DNA of 64,000 bases from assembly GCA_030533445.1 (NCBI GenBank), contig JARPUW010000256.1, positions 496,001-560,000 of the forward strand. The letters are read 5' to 3'. Of this stretch, positions 50,430 through 62,322 are shown piece after piece (positions within the stretch are counted from its first letter, which is position 1; each line of letters starts with the position of its first letter). A model generated the notes under the pieces. It saw only the letters and a list, made by a program, of their open reading frames with translations, was not told the origin of the DNA and did not search any database. This DNA comes from Cyprinodon diabolis (lineage: Eukaryota > Chordata > Actinopteri > Cyprinodontiformes > Cyprinodontidae). Position numbers and translations under genes: made by a program.

Positions 50430-53400
50430 CTGAAAACTAACAATATAAAGTAGATTTGAGCAGATGTTTTTTGTTCCAAGCTTCAAATCAGAAGTTGAGG
50501 CCAAAACGCTCTTTTCACAGTGAGATAATGCCATTTTGGCCTCTGGAGTTGTAACAGACAAACCATTAATGATACAGCCATGATCTTTTCTGGCAATCAT
50601 CTAGAGCTGAAAACTAACAATATAAAGTAGATTCGAGCAGATGTTTTTGGTTCCAAGCTTCAAATCAGAGGTTTGAGGCCAAAACGCTCTTTTCACAGTG
50701 AGATAATGCCATTTTGGCCTCTGGAGTTGTAACAGACAAACCATTAATGATACAGCCATGATCTTTTCTGGCAATCATCTAGAGCTGAAAACTAACAATA
50801 TAAAGTAGATTTGAGCAGATGTTTTTGGTTCCACGCTTCAAATCAGAAGTTGAGGCCAAAACGCTCTTTTCACAGTGAGATAATGCCATTTTGGCCTCTG
50901 GAGTTGTAACAGACAAACCATTAATGATACAGCCATGATCTTTTCTGGCAATCATCTAGAGCTGCAAACTAACAATATAAAGTAGATTTGAGCAGATGTT
51001 TTTGGTTCCAAGCTTCAAATCAGAAGTTGAGGCCAAAACGCTCTTTTCACAGTGAGATAATGCCATTTTGGCCTCTGGAGTTGTAACAGACAAACCATTA
51101 ATGATACAGCCATGATCTTTTCTGGCAATCATCTAGAGCTGAAAACTAACAATATAAAGTAGATTTGAGCAGATGTTTTTTGTTCCAAGCTTCAAATCAT
51201 AGGTTTGAGGCCAAAACGTTCGTTTCACAGTGAGATAATGCCATTTTGGCCTCTGGAGTTGTAACAGACAAACCATTAATGATACAGCCATGATCTTTTC
51301 TGGCAATCATCTAGAGCTGAAAACTAACAATATAAAGTAGATTTGAGCAGATGTTTTTGGTTCCAAGCTTCAAATCATAGGTTGAGGCCAAAACGCTCTT
51401 TTCACAGTGAGATAATGCCATTTTGGCCTCTGGAGTTGTAACAGACAAACCATTAATGATACAGCCATGATCTTTTCTGGCAATCATCTAAAGCTGAAAA
51501 CTAACACTTTGAAATAGATTGGAGCAGATGTTTTTGGTTCCAAGCTTCAAATCATAGGTTTGAGGCCAAAACGCTCTTTTCACAGTGAGATAATGCCATT
51601 TTGGCCTCTGGAGTTGTAACAGACAAACCATTAATGATACAGCCATGATCTTTTCTGGCAATCATCTAGAGCTGAAAACTAACAATATAATGTAGATTGG
51701 AGCAGATGTTTTTGGTTCCAAGCTTCAAATCAGAAGTTGAGGCCAAAACGCTCTTTTCACAGTGAGATAATGCCATTTTGGCCTCTGGAGTTGTAACAGA
51801 CAAACCATTAATGATACAGCCATGATCTTTTCTGGCAATCATCTAAAGCTGAAAACTAACAATTTGAAATAGATTGGAGCAGATGTTTTAGGTTCCAAGC
51901 TTCAAATCATAGGTTTGAGGCCAAAACGCTCTTTTCACAGTGAGATAATGCCATTTTGGCCTCTGGAGTTGTAACAGACAAACCATTAATGATACAGCCA
52001 TGATCTTTTCTGGCAATCATCTAGAGCTGAAAACTAACAATATAAAGTAGATTTGAGCAGATGTTTTTGGTTCCAAGCTTCAAATCAGAAGTTGAGGCCA
52101 AAACGCTCTTTTCACAGTGAGATAATGCCATTTTGGCCTCTGGAGTTGTAACAGACAAACCATTAATGATACAGCCATGATCTTTTCTGGCAATAATCTA
52201 GAGCTGAAAACTAACAATATAAAGTAGATTCGAGCAGATGTTTTTGGTTCCAAGCTTCAAATCAGAGGTTTGACGCCAAAACGCTCTTTTCACAGTGAGA
52301 TAATGCCATTTTGGCCTCTGGAGTTGTAACAGACAAACCATTAATGATACAGCCATGATCTTTTCTGGCAATCATCTAGAGCTGAAAACTAACAATATAA
52401 AGTAGATTTGAGCAGATGTTTTTGGTTCCACGCTTCAAATCAGAAGTTGAGGCCAAAACGCTCTTTTCACAGTGAGATAATGCCATTTTGTCCTCTGGAG
52501 TTGTAACAGACAAACCATTAATGATACAGCCATGATCTTTTCTGGCAATCATCTAGAGCTGAAAACTAACAATATAAAGTAGATTTGAGCAGATGTTTTT
52601 GGTTCCAAGCTTCAAATCAGAAGTTGAGGCCAAAACGCTCTTTTCACAGTGAGATAATGCCATTTTGGCCTCTGGAGTTGTAACAGACAAACCATTAATG
52701 ATACAGCCATGATCTTTTCTGGCAATCATCTAGAGCTGAAAACTAACAATATAAAGTAGATTTGAGCAGATGTTTTTTGTTCCAAGCTTCAAATCATAGG
52801 TTTGAGGCCAAAACGTTCGTTTCACAGTGAGATAATACAATTTTGGCCTCTGGAGTTGTAACAGACAAACCATTAATGATACAGCCATGATCTTTTCTGG
52901 CAATCATCTAGAGCTGAAAACTAACAATATAAAGTAGATTGGAGCAGATGTTTTTGGTTCCAAGCTTCAAATCATAGGTTTGATGCCAAAACGCTCTTTT
53001 CACAGTGAGATAATGCCATTTTGGACTCTGGAGTTGTAACAGACAAACCATTAATGATACAGCCATGATCTTTTCTGGCAATCATCTAGAGCTGAAAACT
53101 AACAATATAAAGTAGATTTGAGCAGATGTTTTTGGTTCCAAGCTTCAAATCATAGGTTTGAGGCCAAAACGCTCTTTTCACAGTGAGATAATGCCATTTT
53201 GGCCTCTGGAGTTGTAACAGACAAACCATTAATGATACAGCCATGATCTTTTCTGGCAATCATCTAGAGCTGAAAACTAACAATATAAAGTAGATTTGAG
53301 CAGATGTTTTTGGTTCCAAGCTTTAAATCATAGGTTGAGGCCAAAACGCTCTTTTCACAGTGAGATAATGCCATTTTGGCCTCTGGAGTTGTAACAGACA

Positions 53401-55577
53401 AACCATTAATGATACAGCCATGATCTTTTCTGGCAATCATCTAAAGCTGAAAACTAACACTTTGAAATAGATTGGAGCAGATGTTTTTGGTTCCAAGCTT
53501 CAAATCATAGGTTTGAGGCCAAAACGCTCTTTTCACAGTGAGATAATGCCATTTTGGCCTCTGGAGTTGTAACAGACAAACCTTCAATGATACAGCCATG
53601 ATCTTTTCTGGCAATCATCTAGAGCTGAAAACTAACAATATAATGTAGATTGGAGCAGATGTTTTTGGTTCCAAGCTTCAAATCAGAAGTTGAGGCCAAA
53701 ACGCTCTTTTCACAGTGAGATAATGCCATTTTGGCCTCTGGAGTTGTAACAGACAAACCATTAATGATACAGCCATGATCTTTTCTGGCAATCATCTAAA
53801 GCTGAAAACTAACACTTTGAAATAGATTGGAGCATATGTTTTAGGTTCCAAGCTTCAAATCATAGGTTTGAGGCCAAAACGCTCTTTTCACAGTGAGATA
53901 ATGCCATTTTGGCCTCTGGAGTTGTAACAGACAAACCATTAATGATACAGCCATGATCTTTTCTGGCAATCATCTAAAGCTGAAAACTAACAATATAAAG
54001 TAGATTTGAGCAGATGTTTTTGGTTCCAAGCTTCAAATCAGAAGTTGAGGCCAAAACGCTCTTTTCACAGTGAGATAATGCCATTTTGGCCTCTGGAGTT
54101 GTAACAGACAAACCATTAATGATACAGCCATGATCTTTTCTGGCAATCATCTAGAGCTGAAAACTAACAATATAAAGTAGATTTGAGCAGATGTTTTTGG
54201 TTCCAAGCTTCAAATCAGAGGTTTGAGGCCAAAACGCTCTTTTCACAGTGAGATAATGCCATTTTGGCCTCTGGAGTTGTAACAGACAAACCATTAATGA
54301 TACAGCCATGATCTTTTCTGGCAATCATCTAGAGCTGAAAACTAACAATATAAAGTAGATTTGAGCAGATGTTTTTTGTTCCAAGCTTCAAATCATAGGT
54401 TTGAGGCCAAAACGTTCGTTTCACAGTGAGATAATGCCATTTTGGCCTCTGGAGTTGTAACAGACAAACCATTAATGATACAGCCATGATCTTTTCTGGC
54501 AATCATCTAGAGCTGAAAACTAACAATATAAAGTAGATTGGAGCAGATGTTTTTGGTTCCAAGCTTCAAATCATAGGTTTGATGCCAAAACGCTCTTTTC
54601 ACAGTGAGATAATGCCATTTTGGCCTCTGGAGTTGTAACAGACAAACCATTAATGATACAGCCATGATCTTTTCTGGCAATCATCTAGAGCTGAAAACTA
54701 ACAATATAAAGTAGATTTGAGCAGATGTTTTTGGTTCCAAGCTTCAAATCATAGGTTTGAGGCCAAAACGCTCTTTTCACAGTGAGATAATGCCATTTTG
54801 GCCTCTGGAGTTGTAACAGACAAACCATTAATGATACAGCCATGATCTTTTCTGGCAATCATCTAGAGCTGAAAACTAACAATATAAAGTAGATTTGAGC
54901 AGATGTTTTTGGTTCCAAGCTTCAAATCATAGGTTGAGGCCAAAACGCTCTTTTCACAGTGAGATAATGCCATTTTGGCCTCTGGAGTTGTAACAGACAA
55001 ACCATTAATGATACAGCCATGATCTTTTCTGGCAATCATCTAAAGCTGAAAACTAACACTTTGAAATAGATTGGAGCAGATGTTTTTGGTTCCAAGCTTC
55101 AAATCATAGGTTTGAGGCCAAAACGCTCTTTTCACAGTGAGATAATGCCATTTTGGCCTCTGGAGTTGTAACAGACAAACCATTAATGATACAGCCATGA
55201 TCTTTTCTGGCAATCATCTAGAGCTGAAAACTAACAATATAATGTAGATTGGAGCAGATGTTTTTGGTTCCAAGCTTCAAATCAGAAGTTGAGGCCAAAA
55301 CGCTCTTTTCACAGTGAGATAATGCCATTTTGGCCTCTGGAGTTGTAACAGACAAACCATTAATGATACAGCCATGATCTTTTCTGGCAATCATCTAAAG
55401 CTGAAAACTAACAATATAAAGTAGATTTGAGCAGATGTTTTTGGTTCCAAGCTTCAAATCAGAAGTTGAGGCCAAAACGCTCTTTTCACAGTGAGATAAT
55501 GCCATTTTGGCCTCTGGAGTTGTAACAGACAAACCATTAATGATACAGCCATGATCGTTTCTGGCAATCATCTAGAG
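50430..55577 (+). repeat. HOR family IV, copy 2 (29 monomers, 5,148 bp)
   Basis: Direct tandem copy of the preceding unit with all listed markers at +5,148 bp. Its final monomer differs from that of copy 1: CAGAC rather than CACAC at about 55,523, and a private ATGATCGTTT near 55,552. This suggests that recombination into the following family occurred within that monomer. The equal lengths mean no monomer was gained or lost between the copies. Confidence 0.9.
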
Positions 55578-58500
55578 CTGAAAACTAACAATATAAAGTA
55601 GATTTGAGCAGATGTTTTTGGTTCCAAGCTTCAAATCAGAGGTTTGAGGCCAAAACGCTCTTTTCACAGTGAGATAATGCCATTTTGGCCTCTGGAGTTG
55701 TAACAGACAAACCATTAATGATACAGCCATGATCTTTTCTGGCAATCATCTAGAGCTGAAAACTAACAATATAAAGTAGATTTGAGCAGATGTTTTTGGT
55801 TCCACGCTTCAAATCAGAAGTTGAGGCCAAAACGCTCTTTTCACAGTGAGATAATGCCATTTTGGCCTCTGGAGTTGTAACAGACAAACCATTAATGATA
55901 CAGCCATGATCTTTTCTGGCAATCATCTAGAGCTGAAAACTAACAATATAAAGTAGATTTGAGCAGATGTTTTTGGTTCCAAGCTTCAAATCAGAAGTTG
56001 AGGCCAAAACGCTCTTTTCACAGTGAGATAATGCCATTTTGGCCTCTGGAGTTGTAACAGACAAACCATTAATGATACAGCCATGATCTTTTCTGGCAAT
56101 CATCTAGAGCTGAAAACTAACAATATAAAGTAGATTTGAGCAGATGTTTTTTGTTCCAAGCTTTAAATCATAGGTTTGAGGCCAAAACGTTCGTTTCACA
56201 GTGAGATAATGCCATTTTGGCCTCTGGAGTTGTAACAGACAAACCATTAATGATACAGCCATGATCTTTTCTGGCAATCATCTAGAGCTGAAAACTAACA
56301 ATATAAAGTAGATTGGAGCAGATGTTTTTGGTTCCAAGCTTCAAATCATAGGTTTGATGCCAAAACGCTCTTTTCAGAGTGAGATAATGCCATTTTGGCC
56401 CCTGGAGTTGTAACAGACAAACCATTAATGATACAGCCATGATCTTTTCTGGCAATCATCTAGAGCTGAAAACTAACAATATAAAGTAGATTTGAGCAGA
56501 TGTTTTTGGTTCCAAGCTTCAAATCAGAAGTTGAGGCCAAAACGCTCTTTTCACAGTGAGATAATGCCATTTTGGCCTCTGGAGTTGTAACAGACAAACC
56601 ATTAATGATACAGCCATGATCTTTTCTGGCAATCATCTAAAGCTGAAAACTAACAATTTGAAATAGATTGGAGCAGATGTTTTTGGTTCCAAGCTTCAAA
56701 TCATAGGTTTGAGGCCAAAACGCTCTTTTCACAGTGAGATAATGCCATTTTGGCCTCTGGAGTTGTAACAGACAAACCATTAATGATAAGGCCATGATCT
56801 TTTCTGGCAATCATCTAGAGCTGAAAACTAACAATATAAAGTAGATTTGAGCAGATGTTTTTGGTTCCAAGCTTCAAATCAGAAGTTGAGGCCAAAACGC
56901 TCTTTTCACAGTGAGATAATGCCATTTTGGCCTCTGGAGTTGTAACAGACAAACCATTAATGATACAGCCATGATCTTTTCTGGCAGTCATCTAGAGCTG
57001 AAAACTAACAATATAAAGTAGATTTGAGCAGATGTTTTTGGTTCCACGCTTCAAATCAGAAGTTGAGGCCAAAACGCTCTTTTCACAGTGAGATAATGCC
57101 ATTTTGGCCTCTGGAGTTGTAACAGACAAACCATTAATGATACAGCCATGATCTTTTCTGGCAATCATCTAGAGCTGAAAACTAACAATATAAAGTAGAT
57201 TTGAGCAGATGTTTTTGGTTCCAAGCTTCAAATCAGAAGTTGAGGCCAAAACGCTCTTTTCACAGTGAGATAATGCCATTTTGGCCTCTGGAGTTGTAAC
57301 AGACAAACCATTAATGATACAGCCATGATCTTTTCTGGCAATCATCTAAAGCTGAAAACTAACAATTTGAAATAGATTGGAGCAGATGTTTTTGGTTCCA
57401 AGCTTCAAATCATAGGTTTGAGGCCAAAACGCTATTTTCACAGTGAGATAATGCCATTTTGGCCTCTGGAGTTGTAACAGACAAACCATTAATGATACAG
57501 CCATGATCTTTTCTGGCAATCATCTAGAGCTGAAAACTAACAATATAAAGTAGATTTGAGCAGATGTTTTTGGTTCCAAGCTTCAAATCATAGGTTGAGG
57601 CCAAAACGCTCTTTTCACAGTGAGATAATGCCATTTTGGCCTCTGGAGTTGTAACAGACAAACCATTAATGATACAGCCATGATCTTTTCTGGCAATCAT
57701 CTAAAGCTGAAAACTAACAATTTGAAATAGATTGGAGCAGATGTTTTTGGTTCCAAGCTTCAAATCATAGGTTTGAGGCCAAAACGCTCTTTTCACAGTG
57801 AGATAATGCCATTTTGGCCTCTGGAGTTGTAACAGACAAACCATTAATGATACAGCCATGATCTTTTCTGGCAATCATCTAAAGCTGAAAACTAACAATT
57901 TGAAATAGATTGGAGCAGATGTTTTTGGTTCCAAGCTTCAAATCATAGGTTTGAGGCCAAAACGCTCTTTTCACAGTGAGATAATGCCATTTTGGCCTCT
58001 GGAGTTGTAACAGACAAACCATTAATGATACAGCCATGATCTTTTCTGGCAATCATCTAAAGCTGAAAACTAACACTTTGAAATAGATTGGAGCAGATGT
58101 TTTTGGTTCCAAGCTTCAAATCATAGGTTTGAGGCCAAAACGCTCTTTTCACAGTGAGATAATGCCATTTTGGCCTCTGGAGTTGTAACAGACAAACCAT
58201 TAATGATACAGCCATGATCTTTTCTGGCAATCATCTAGAGCTGAAAACTAACAATATAATGTAGATTGGAGCAGATGTTTTTGGTTCCAAGCTTCAAATC
58301 AGAAGTTGAGGCCAAAACGCTCTTTTCACAGTGAGATAATGCCATTTTGGCCTCTGGAGTTGTAACAGACAAACCATTAATGATACAGCCATGATCTTTT
58401 CTGGCAATCATCTAAAGCTGAAAACTAACAATATAAAGTAGATTTGAGCAGATGTTTTTGGTTCCAAGCTTCAAATCAGAAGTTGAGGCCAAAACGCTCT

Positions 58501-58594
58501 TTTCACAGTGAGATAATGCCATTTTGGCCTCTGGAGTTGTAACAGACAAACCATTAATGATACAGCCATGATCTTTTCTGGCAATCATCTAGAG
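55578..58594 (+). repeat. HOR family V, copy 1 (17 monomers, 3,017 bp)
   Basis: It runs from an agaggtttgagg monomer at 55,578 to the equivalent at 58,595. Markers include GGCCCCTGG at 56,397, TAATGATAAG at 56,781, GGCAGTCATC near 56,984 and GCTATTTTCAC at 57,431. CAGAGTGAG near 56,376 and the CTTTAAATC z-type monomer near 56,161 also fall here; the former, which breaks the central dyad, is private to this copy. Confidence 0.88.
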
Positions 58595-61500
58595 CTGAAA
58601 ACTAACAATATAAAGTAGATTTGAGCAGATGTTTTTGGTTCCAAGCTTCAAATCAGAGGTTTGAGGCCAAAACGCTCTTTTCACAGTGAGATAATGCCAT
58701 TTTGGCCTCTGGAGTTGTAACAGACAAACCATTAATGATACAGCCATGATCTTTTCTGGCAATCATCTAGAGCTGAAAACTAACAATATAAAGTAGATTT
58801 GAGCAGATGTTTTTGGTTCCACGCTTCAAATCAGAAGTTGAGGCCAAAACGCTCTTTTCACAGTGAGATAATGCCATTTTGGCCTCTGGAGTTGTAACAG
58901 ACAAACCATTAATGATACAGCCATGATCTTTTCTGGCAATCATCTAGAGCTGAAAACTAACAATATAAAGTAGATTTGAGCAGATGTTTTTGGTTCCAAG
59001 CTTCAAATCAGAAGTTGAGGCCAAAACGCTCTTTTCACAGTGAGATAATGCCATTTTGGCCTCTGGAGTTGTAACAGACAAACCATTAATGATACAGCCA
59101 TGATCTTTTCTGGCAATCATCTAGAGCTGAAAACTAACAATATAAAGTAGATTTGAGCAGATGTTTTTTGTTCCAAGCTTTAAATCATAGGTTTGAGGCC
59201 AAAACGTTCGTTTCACAGTGAGATAATGCCATTTTGGCCTCTGGAGTTGTAACAGACAAACCATTAATGATACAGCCATGATCTTTTCTGGCAATCATCT
59301 AGAGCTGAAAACTAACAATATAAAGTAGATTGGAGCAGATGTTTTTGGTTCCAAGCTTCAAATCATAGGTTTGATGCCAAAACGCTCTTTTCACAGTGAG
59401 ATAATGCCATTTTGGCCCCTGGAGTTGTAACAGACAAACCATTAATGATACAGCCATGATCTTTTCTGGCAATCATCTAGAGCTGAAAACTAACAATATA
59501 AAGTAGATTTGAGCAGATGTTTTTGGTTCCAAGCTTCAAATCAGAAGTTGAGGCCAAAACGCTCTTTTCACAGTGAGATAATGCCATTTTGGCCTCTGGA
59601 GTTGTAACAGACAAACCATTAATGATACAGCCATGATCTTTTCTGGCAATCATCTAAAGCTGAAAACTAACAATTTGAAATAGATTGGAGCAGATGTTTT
59701 TGGTTCCAAGCTTCAAATCATAGGTTTGAGGCCAAAACGCTCTTTTCACAGTGAGATAATGCCATTTTGGCCTCTGGAGTTGTAACAGACAAACCATTAA
59801 TGATACAGCCATGATCTTTTCTGGCAATCATCTAAAGCTGAAAACTAACAATTTGAAATAGATTGGAGCAGATGTTTTTGGTTCCAAGCTTCAAATCATA
59901 GGTTTGAGGCCAAAACGCTATTTTCACAGTGAGATAATGCCATTTTGGCCTCTGGAGTTGTAACAGACAAACCATTAATGATACAGCCATGATCTTTTCT
60001 GGCAATCATCTAGAGCTGAAAACTAACAATATAAAGTAGATTTGAGCAGATGTTTTTGGTTCCAAGCTTCAAATCATAGGTTGAGGCCAAAACGCTCTTT
60101 TCACAGTGAGATAATGCCATTTTGGCCTCTGGAGTTGTAACAGACAAACCATTAATGATACAGCCATGATCTTTTCTGGCAATCATCTAAAGCTGAAAAC
60201 TAACAATTTGAAATAGATTGGAGCAGATGTTTTTGGTTCCAAGCTTCAAATCATAGGTTTGAGGCCAAAACGCTCTTTTCACAGTGAGATAATGCCATTT
60301 TGGCCTCTGGAGTTGTAACAGACAAACCATTAATGATACAGCCATGATCTTTTCTGGCAATCATCTAAAGCTGAAAACTAACAATTTGAAATAGATTGGA
60401 GCAGATGTTTTTGGTTCCAAGCTTCAAATCATAGGTTTGAGGCCAAAACGCTCTTTTCACAGTGAGATAATGCCATTTTGGCCTCTGGAGTTGTAACAGA
60501 CAAACCATTAATGATAAGGCCATGATCTTTTCTGGCAATCATCTAGAGCTGAAAACTAACAATATAAAGTAGATTTGAGCAGATGTTTTTGGTTCCAAGC
60601 TTCAAATCAGAAGTTGAGGCCAAAACGCTCTTTTCACAGTGAGATAATGCCATTTTGGCCTCTGGAGTTGTAACAGACAAACCATTAATGATACAGCCAT
60701 GATCTTTTCTGGCAGTCATCTAGAGCTGAAAACTAACAATATAAAGTAGATTTGAGCAGATGTTTTTGGTTCCACGCTTCAAATCAGAAGTTGAGGCCAA
60801 AACGCTCTTTTCACAGTGAGATAATGCCATTTTGGCCTCTGGAGTTGTAACAGACAAACCATTAATGATACAGCCATGATCTTTTCTGGCAATCATCTAG
60901 AGCTGAAAACTAACAATATAAAGTAGATTTGAGCAGATGTTTTTGGTTCCAAGCTTCAAATCAGAAGTTGAGGCCAAAACGCTCTTTTCACAGTGAGATA
61001 ATGCCATTTTGGCCTCTGGAGTTGTAACAGACAAACCATTAATGATACAGCCATGATCTTTTCTGGCAATCATCTAAAGCTGAAAACTAACAATTTGAAA
61101 TAGATTGGAGCAGATGTTTTTGGTTCCAAGCTTCAAATCATAGGTTTGAGGCCAAAACGCTATTTTCACAGTGAGATAATGCCATTTTGGCCTCTGGAGT
61201 TGTAACAGACAAACCATTAATGATACAGCCATGATCTTTTCTGGCAATCATCTAGAGCTGAAAACTAACAATATAAAGTAGATTTGAGCAGATGTTTTTG
61301 GTTCCAAGCTTCAAATCATAGGTTGAGGCCAAAACGCTCTTTTCACAGTGAGATAATGCCATTTTGGCCTCTGGAGTTGTAACAGACAAACCATTAATGA
61401 TACAGCCATGATCTTTTCTGGCAATCATCTAAAGCTGAAAACTAACAATTTGAAATAGATTGGAGCAGATGTTTTTGGTTCCAAGCTTCAAATCATAGGT

Positions 61501-62322
61501 TTGAGGCCAAAACGCTCTTTTCACAGTGAGATAATGCCATTTTGGCCTCTGGAGTTGTAACAGACAAACCATTAATGATACAGCCATGATCTTTTCTGGC
61601 AATCATCTAAAGCTGAAAACTAACAATTTGAAATAGATTGGAGCAGATGTTTTTGGTTCCAAGCTTCAAATCATAGGTTTGAGGCCAAAACGCTCTTTTC
61701 ACAGTGAGATAATGCCATTTTGGCCTCTGGAGTTGTAACAGACAAACCATTAATGATACAGCCATGATCTTTTCTGGCAATCATCTAAAGCTGAAAACTA
61801 ACACTTTGAAATAGATTGGAGCAGATGTTTTTGGTTCCAAGCTTCAAATCATAGGTTTGAGGCCAAAACGCTCTTTTCACAGTGAGATAATGCCATTTTG
61901 GCCTCTGGAGTTGTAACAGACAAACCATTAATGATACAGCCATGATCTTTTCTGGCAATCATCTAGAGCTGAAAACTAACAATATAATGTAGATTGGAGC
62001 AGATGTTTTTGGTTCCAAGCTTCAAATCAGAAGTTGAGGCCAAAACGCTCTTTTCACAGTGAGATAATGCCATTTTGGCCTCTGGAGTTGTAACAGACAA
62101 ACCATTAATGATACAGCCATGATCTTTTCTGGCAATCATCTAAAGCTGAAAACTAACAATATAAAGTAGATTTGAGCAGATGTTTTTGGTTCCAAGCTTC
62201 AAATCAGAAGTTGAGGCCAAAACGCTCTTTTCACAGTGAGATAATGCCATTTTGGCCTCTGGAGTTGTAACAGACAAACCATTAATGATACAGCCATGAT
62301 CTTTTCTGGCAATCATCTAGAG
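58595..62322 (+). repeat. HOR family V, copy 2 (21 monomers, 3,728 bp)
   Basis: Same order as copy 1 plus four extra monomers. Before the insertion the offset from copy 1 is 3,017 bp (GGCCCCTGG 56,397 to 59,414). After it the offset is 3,728 bp (TAATGATAAG 56,781 to 60,509; GCTATTTTCA 57,431 to 61,159; ATAATGTAGA 58,256 to 61,984). The 711-bp difference is exactly three 178-bp monomers plus one of 177. Confidence 0.9.
59660..60370 (+). repeat. 711-bp four-monomer internal duplication in HOR V
   Basis: The segment contains a T-type monomer, a T-type with GCTATTTTC (59,917), an ataggttgagg monomer, and a T-type monomer. It copies the four-monomer group starting at 57,352 in copy 1 (61,080 in copy 2). 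In copy 1 the TAATGATAAG monomer follows directly at 56,643; in copy 2 it is displaced to 60,371. The same expanded order appears in the third copy (GCTATTTTC at 63,645). Confidence 0.88.
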
